From NCBI GenBank assembly GCA_031178025.1, contig JAPSJU010000073.1, positions 1 through 8,868 on the forward strand: a DNA stretch of 8,868 nt, read 5' to 3'. Below, piece by piece: positions 6,094-8,868 of the stretch. Source of the DNA: Agromyces sp. Its GTDB lineage: Bacteria; Actinomycetota; Actinomycetes; Actinomycetales; Microbacteriaceae. A model generated the notes under the pieces. That model worked only from the letters and a program-made list of their open reading frames with translations, was not told the origin of the DNA and did no database searches. Both the position numbers and the translations under genes were made by a program. Numbering within the stretch: the first letter of the stretch is position 1; every line of letters begins with the position of its first letter.

Positions 6094-6116
6094 AAGTGGT
6101 CAGAGGGTGAGCACTT
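6094..6116. promoter_or_regulatory. Inverted repeat, putative operator between WYL regulator and VOC gene
   Basis: AAGTGGTC (6094-6101) and GAGCACTT (6109-6116) are inverted copies matching at 7 of 8 positions around a 7-base spacer. The site sits 19 bases from the regulator start and 57 bases from the VOC start. Size and symmetry suit a dimeric winged-helix protein. That the WYL regulator binds it, and so controls both itself and the VOC gene, is inference from position. Confidence 0.5.
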
Positions 6117-6173
6117 CTGCGTTCGACACTGGTTCCACACGACCGACCAGCTTCACGACGAGAGGGACCACCC

Positions 6174-6584
6174 ATGCTTCGCGGATTCGCCACTGTCAGC
6201 TACTACGCCGCCGATCTGGATGCGGCCACCGACTGGTACGCCGAGGTGCTCGGCATCCAGCCGTACTACACGCGGCCCGGGTACCACGAGTTCCGCGTCG
6301 GCGATTACGAGCACGAGCTCGGGATCATCGACGCCGCGTACCGCCCGGCGGCGTCGGCCGGCGCGTCTGGCACGACCGGGGAGATCATCTACTGGGCCGT
6401 CGACGACGTCCGGGCCGCGTACGAGCGCCTGCTCGCGCTCGGCGCCGTCTCCTACGAGCCGCCGATCGAACGGGGTCCGGGCTTCGTGACCGCCGCCGTC
6501 GTCGACCCGTTCGGCAATATCCTCGGCGTCATGTTCAACCAGCACTACCTCGACACCCTCGCCCGCAGGCCACAGGCGGCGTAG
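6174..6584 (+). CDS. VOC/glyoxalase-fold protein
   Basis: The 136-residue cytoplasmic protein has the two beta-alpha-beta-beta-beta modules of the vicinal oxygen chelate superfamily. Module 1 is about 4-53 (ATVSYYAADLDAATDWYAEVLG, then YHEFRVGDYEHELGI). Module 2 is about 69-124 (EIIYWAVDDVRAAYERLLALG, ending VVDPFGNILGVMF). The DPFGN segment is the hallmark of the last strand in small glyoxalase-like proteins. Possible metal ligands include H38 or H47 and E48, but the final strand lacks the usual acidic ligand, so I cannot predict a metalloenzyme with confidence. Substrates in the family range from methylglyoxal adducts to antibiotics such as bleomycin or fosfomycin, and none is indicated here. 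GAGAGGG lies 7 bases before the ATG. It is divergent from the WYL regulator, its likely controller, and ends against pntB, with a hairpin 1 base past the stop. Confidence 0.9.
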   Translation: MLRGFATVSYYAADLDAATDWYAEVLGIQPYYTRPGYHEFRVGDYEHELGIIDAAYRPAASAGASGTTGEIIYWAVDDVRAAYERLLALGAVSYEPPIERGPGFVTAAVVDPFGNILGVMFNQHYLDTLARRPQAA

Positions 6585-6603
6585 CGGCCGCGCCGAGCGG
6601 CCG
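6585..6603. terminator. Hairpin between convergent VOC and pntB genes
   Basis: CGGCCGC (6585-6591), loop GCCGA and GCGGCCG (6597-6603) form a perfect 7-bp all-G/C stem with a 5-base loop. It starts right after the VOC stop and ends 20 bases past the pntB stop on the other strand. A smaller overlapping stem, GGGC (6604-6607) with GCCC (6612-6615), adjoins it. There is no T-run. The position fits a bidirectional terminator. Confidence 0.6.
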
Positions 6604-6623
6604 GGGCCGGCGCCCGCTTCCGC

Positions 6624-7997
6624 CTAGAGCGCCTTCACCGCGGAGAGCACCTTCGCGAGGGAGTCCTTCGCGTCGCCGAAGAGCAGCGTCGTCTGCGGCT
6701 CGTAGAGCAGCTCGTTCTCGATACCCGCGAAGCCCGGCCGCATCGAGCGCTTGAGGAACACGACCTGCCGCGCCTCCTCCACCTCGAGGATCGGCATGCC
6801 GTAGATCGGCGAGCCGGGCGTCGACTTGGCGGCGGGGTTGACGACGTCGTTGGCCCCGACGACGAGCGCGACATCCGCCGTCTTGAACTCGGGGTTCACC
6901 TCGCTCATCTCCTTCAGCGACTCGTACGCCACGTTGGCTTCGGCGAGCAGCACGTTCATGTGCCCTGGCATGCGGCCGGCGACCGGATGGATCGCGAAGG
7001 CCACCTCGATGCCGCGCTCCTCGAGCGCCGCCTGCAGCTCGGCGATCGTGTGCTGGCCCTGGGCGACCGCGAGGCCGTAGCCGGGCACGATGAGCACCTT
7101 CTGCGCGTAGCGGAGCAGCACCGCGACATCCTCGGGGCTCGACGAGCGCACCGGCCGGTCGGATGCCGCGGTCGAGCCGGCCGTCGATCCTCCCCGGAAG
7201 GCGCCGAAGAGGATCCCGGCGACGCTGCGACCCATGGCCGACGCCATCGCCCGGGTCAGGATCGTGCCCGACGCGCCGACGAGCGTGCCGGCGACGAGGA
7301 GCAGCACGTTGCCGAGCACGAGACCGGATGCCGCGACCGCGAGTCCGGTGAAGGCGTTGAGCAGCGAGATCACGATCGGCACATCGGCGCCGCCGACCGG
7401 CAGCACGAGCAGCACGCCCGTCGCGAGCCCGAGCACGAGCAGCACGACCGCGACACCGGCTGAGCCGGTTGCGACGACGACCACGGATGCCGCGATGGCG
7501 GCCAGCAGCGCCGCGCCCATGATCACGGGCAGGCCGGGGAAGACCACCGGGCGGGTCGTCATGAGCTCCTGCAGCTTCGCGAAGGTGACGAGCGATCCCG
7601 CGAACGAGACCGCGCCGACGAGCAGCGTGAAGACGGCCGCGACCCGCACCCACGGCTCATCCGCGTGCCCGAGCTCGAGCAGGGCCACGAGCGCGGCCGC
7701 ACCGCCGCCGACGCCGTTGAAGAGCGCCACCAGCTGCGGCATCTGCGTCATCTGCACCCGACGCGCGACCGGGGCGGCGACGGCGGAGCCGACCGCGATC
7801 GCCATGAGGATCCACGGCACGTTCTCGAGTCGCGAGGAGAGGAAGACCGTCACGACCGCGATGAGTGCGCCGGCCGCGCCGATGAGGTTGCCGCGGCGAG
7901 CGGTCTTCGGAGAGCTGAGGCCCTTCAGGGCGAGGATGAAGCAGACCGCCGCGACGAGATAGAGGATCGCCGTCCAGGTGGGGGAGAGGAGCGTCAT
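6624..7997 (-). CDS. pntB: NAD(P) transhydrogenase, beta subunit
   Basis: The 457-residue subunit of the proton-translocating transhydrogenase transfers hydride between NADH and NADP+ at the membrane. The N-terminal part holds about nine membrane helices (starting about 8-25 and ending near 265), including MTQMPQLVALFNGVGGGAA (83-101) and GGADVPIVISLLNAFTG (202-218). After a linker rich in Ser, Thr and Ala (about 269-287) comes the NADP(H)-binding domain III: VPGYGLAVAQGQ (304-315), HPVAGRMPGHMNVLLAEA (337-354), VGANDVVNPAA (380-390), KRSMRPGFAGIENELLY (416-432), LLFGDAK (438-444). The length equals the normal 450-480. ATG 7997 overlaps the pntAB stop (ATGA) and has AAGGGGG upstream; the open frame extends further but belongs to other genes. 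The residue aligned with E. coli beta-His91 is N94 (see findings). The identity is very secure. Confidence 0.98.
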   Translation of the reverse strand: MTLLSPTWTAILYLVAAVCFILALKGLSSPKTARRGNLIGAAGALIAVVTVFLSSRLENVPWILMAIAVGSAVAAPVARRVQMTQMPQLVALFNGVGGGAAALVALLELGHADEPWVRVAAVFTLLVGAVSFAGSLVTFAKLQELMTTRPVVFPGLPVIMGAALLAAIAASVVVVATGSAGVAVVLLVLGLATGVLLVLPVGGADVPIVISLLNAFTGLAVAASGLVLGNVLLLVAGTLVGASGTILTRAMASAMGRSVAGILFGAFRGGSTAGSTAASDRPVRSSSPEDVAVLLRYAQKVLIVPGYGLAVAQGQHTIAELQAALEERGIEVAFAIHPVAGRMPGHMNVLLAEANVAYESLKEMSEVNPEFKTADVALVVGANDVVNPAAKSTPGSPIYGMPILEVEEARQVVFLKRSMRPGFAGIENELLYEPQTTLLFGDAKDSLAKVLSAVKAL

Positions 7998-8284
7998 CGC
8001 CGGGCCCCCTTCCGGCCGCGGAACATCTCGAGCATCCGGTCGGTGACCACGAAGCCCCCGACCAGGTTCGCGGTCGCGAGCACGACGGCGAGCAGCGCGA
8101 GCACGAGCGTCCCCGCGTCCGTCGCCTGACCGGCGACGATGACGGCCCCGACGAGGATGATGCCGTGGATCGCGTTGGCGCCCGACATGAGCGGGGTGTG
8201 CAGGGTGCTCGACACCTTCGAGACCACCTCGAAGCCCACGAAGATCGCGAGGACCGTGATCGTGAGCAGGGCGACGCCGTCCAT
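7994..8284 (-). CDS. pntAB: NAD(P) transhydrogenase, alpha-2 membrane subunit
   Basis: The 96-residue protein is the membrane part that in E. coli is fused to the end of PntA. It has three predicted helices (about 4-22, 38-52 and 59-80). TLHTPLMSGANAIHGI (27-42) is the conserved stretch entering the second helix, with H40 inside the membrane region. With PntB it forms the proton channel (domain II). The start ATG shares one base with the pntAA stop (TGATG) and has AAGGAG 7 bases upstream; the stop overlaps the pntB start. The C-terminal RGRKGARR is a cytoplasmic basic tail. The separate-subunit form is known from Rhodospirillum rubrum, mycobacteria and Thermus. The identity is secure. Confidence 0.96.
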   Translation of the reverse strand: MDGVALLTITVLAIFVGFEVVSKVSSTLHTPLMSGANAIHGIILVGAVIVAGQATDAGTLVLALLAVVLATANLVGGFVVTDRMLEMFRGRKGARR

Positions 8285-8868
8285 CAGCGGGCTCCTTCCT
8301 GGTTCGCTTCGAGCGCGTGGGCCGTCGGCGGATGCCGCACCTCGCCGGCGTGGGTGAGGCAGGCACCCGCGATGACCTCGTCGTCGAAGTCGGGAACGAC
8401 CCGTCCGTCAGCCGACATGAGCGCGAGGAGGTTCGCGACGTTCTTCGCGTAGAGGCGCGACGCGTCGGTGGGCATGGTCGACGCGGCATCCTTCATGCCG
8501 ACGAGCGTCACCGTGCCGTGGGCGTCGGCGGTCGGCACGGCGACATCCGAGCCGGCGACCGAGCCCTCGACGTTGCCGCCGGACTCGGCGGCCAGGTCGA
8601 CGACCACCGAGCCGGGGCGCATCGCCCGCACCATCTCGCTCGTCACGAGGAGGGGCGCCGGGCGTCCGGGGATGGCCGCCGTCGTGATGAGCACATCGGC
8701 GTCGGCGACGTGCGGGGCGAGCAACTGGCGCTGTCGCGCGGCGCGGTCCTCGCCGAGCTCCCGTGCGTAGCCGCCGCCCGCGTCGGCGGCGTCGAGGTCG
8801 AGCGAGATGAACGTACCGCCCATCGACGCGACCTCGTCGGCGGACGCCGCCCGCACGTCGTTCGCCGA
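8284..8868 (-). CDS. pntAA: NAD(P) transhydrogenase, alpha-1 NAD-binding subunit (5' part outside window)
   Basis: These are the last 194 residues of the soluble NAD(H)-binding domain I, a duplicated Rossmann-like fold related to alanine dehydrogenase. The frame is open to the right edge; a GTG at 8856 lies inside the conserved strand (NDVRAASADEVASMGGTF) and is not the start. Visible landmarks, in fragment numbering, are DVLITTAAIPGRPAP (58-72), MRPGSVVVDLAAESGGNVEGS (83-103), ASRLYAKNVANLLALM (136-151) and the terminal DEVIAGACLTHAGEVRHP (163-180). The chain stops before any membrane helix, so this is the split form; the helices are encoded by the next gene, which overlaps by one base. It binds NAD(H) on the cytoplasmic face and exchanges hydride with NADP(H) on PntB. 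In vivo the complex usually makes NADPH at the cost of the proton gradient. Confidence 0.96.
   Translation of the reverse strand, partial: SANDVRAASADEVASMGGTFISLDLDAADAGGGYARELGEDRAARQRQLLAPHVADADVLITTAAIPGRPAPLLVTSEMVRAMRPGSVVVDLAAESGGNVEGSVAGSDVAVPTADAHGTVTLVGMKDAASTMPTDASRLYAKNVANLLALMSADGRVVPDFDDEVIAGACLTHAGEVRHPPTAHALEANQEGAR

Noticed and set aside
7234..7962. Plus-strand open frame of 242 codons over pntB
   Set aside because: It is Thr-, Ala- and Ser-rich shadow sequence antisense to the membrane domain of pntB, which is certain from its motifs.
7998..8489. Upstream continuation of the pntB frame as a longer protein
   Set aside because: This stretch reads through pntAB and pntAA in another phase. 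The ATGA overlap and ribosome site place the pntB start at 7997.
1..8868. tRNA, rRNA, CRISPR array, insertion sequence or prophage
   Set aside because: I saw no cloverleaf-like conserved T-loop, no regularly spaced repeats, no transposase or integrase motifs and no terminal repeats with target duplication.

Overview
The window is high-GC, densely packed bacterial chromosome. The codon third positions are mostly G or C, GTG starts are used, and stop/start overlaps are frequent. The gene content suggests a Gram-positive actinobacterium, most likely Microbacteriaceae (for example Agromyces or Microbacterium). That family assignment is my recollection of how such proteins and codon usage look, not a database result. 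I see no tRNA, rRNA, CRISPR array, insertion sequence, phage gene or attachment site, and no stretch above about 110 bases lacks a gene.

Layout, left to right. (1) 1-1160, minus strand: a small helical-hairpin protein, then a larger protein cut by the left edge, with start and stop overlapping by 4 bp. Together they resemble a WXG100/ESX-like pair and are the least understood genes here. (2) 1268-2158, minus: an aminoglycoside-phosphotransferase-family kinase, with a GC-rich hairpin just past its stop. (3) 2254-4160, plus: a low-molecular-weight protein-tyrosine phosphatase, translationally coupled by ATGA to purB (adenylosuccinate lyase, E. coli-type). (4) 4176-5053, minus: a six-helix DUF308/HdeD-like membrane protein coupled by GTGA to a two-helix membrane protein; they converge on purB with only 15 bp between stops. 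(5) 5127-6074, minus: a WYL-domain regulator, divergent from (6) 6174-6584, plus: a glyoxalase/VOC-fold protein; a 23-bp inverted repeat lies between them. (7) 6624 to the right edge, minus: the proton-translocating NAD(P) transhydrogenase operon in three-gene form (pntAA partial, pntAB, pntB), all joined by 1-4 bp overlaps, with a strong hairpin between pntB and the VOC gene.

Most of this is ordinary housekeeping: purine synthesis, NADPH/NADH balance driven by the proton gradient, phosphotyrosine signalling, and a small local regulator/target pair. Three points deserve attention: the WXG-like doublet at the left edge; an apparent relocation of the membrane histidine in the transhydrogenase from PntB to PntAB; and the palindrome between the WYL regulator and the VOC gene. 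I find no convincing evidence for a wholly new system. The left-edge doublet is the best candidate, and it is cut by the window.
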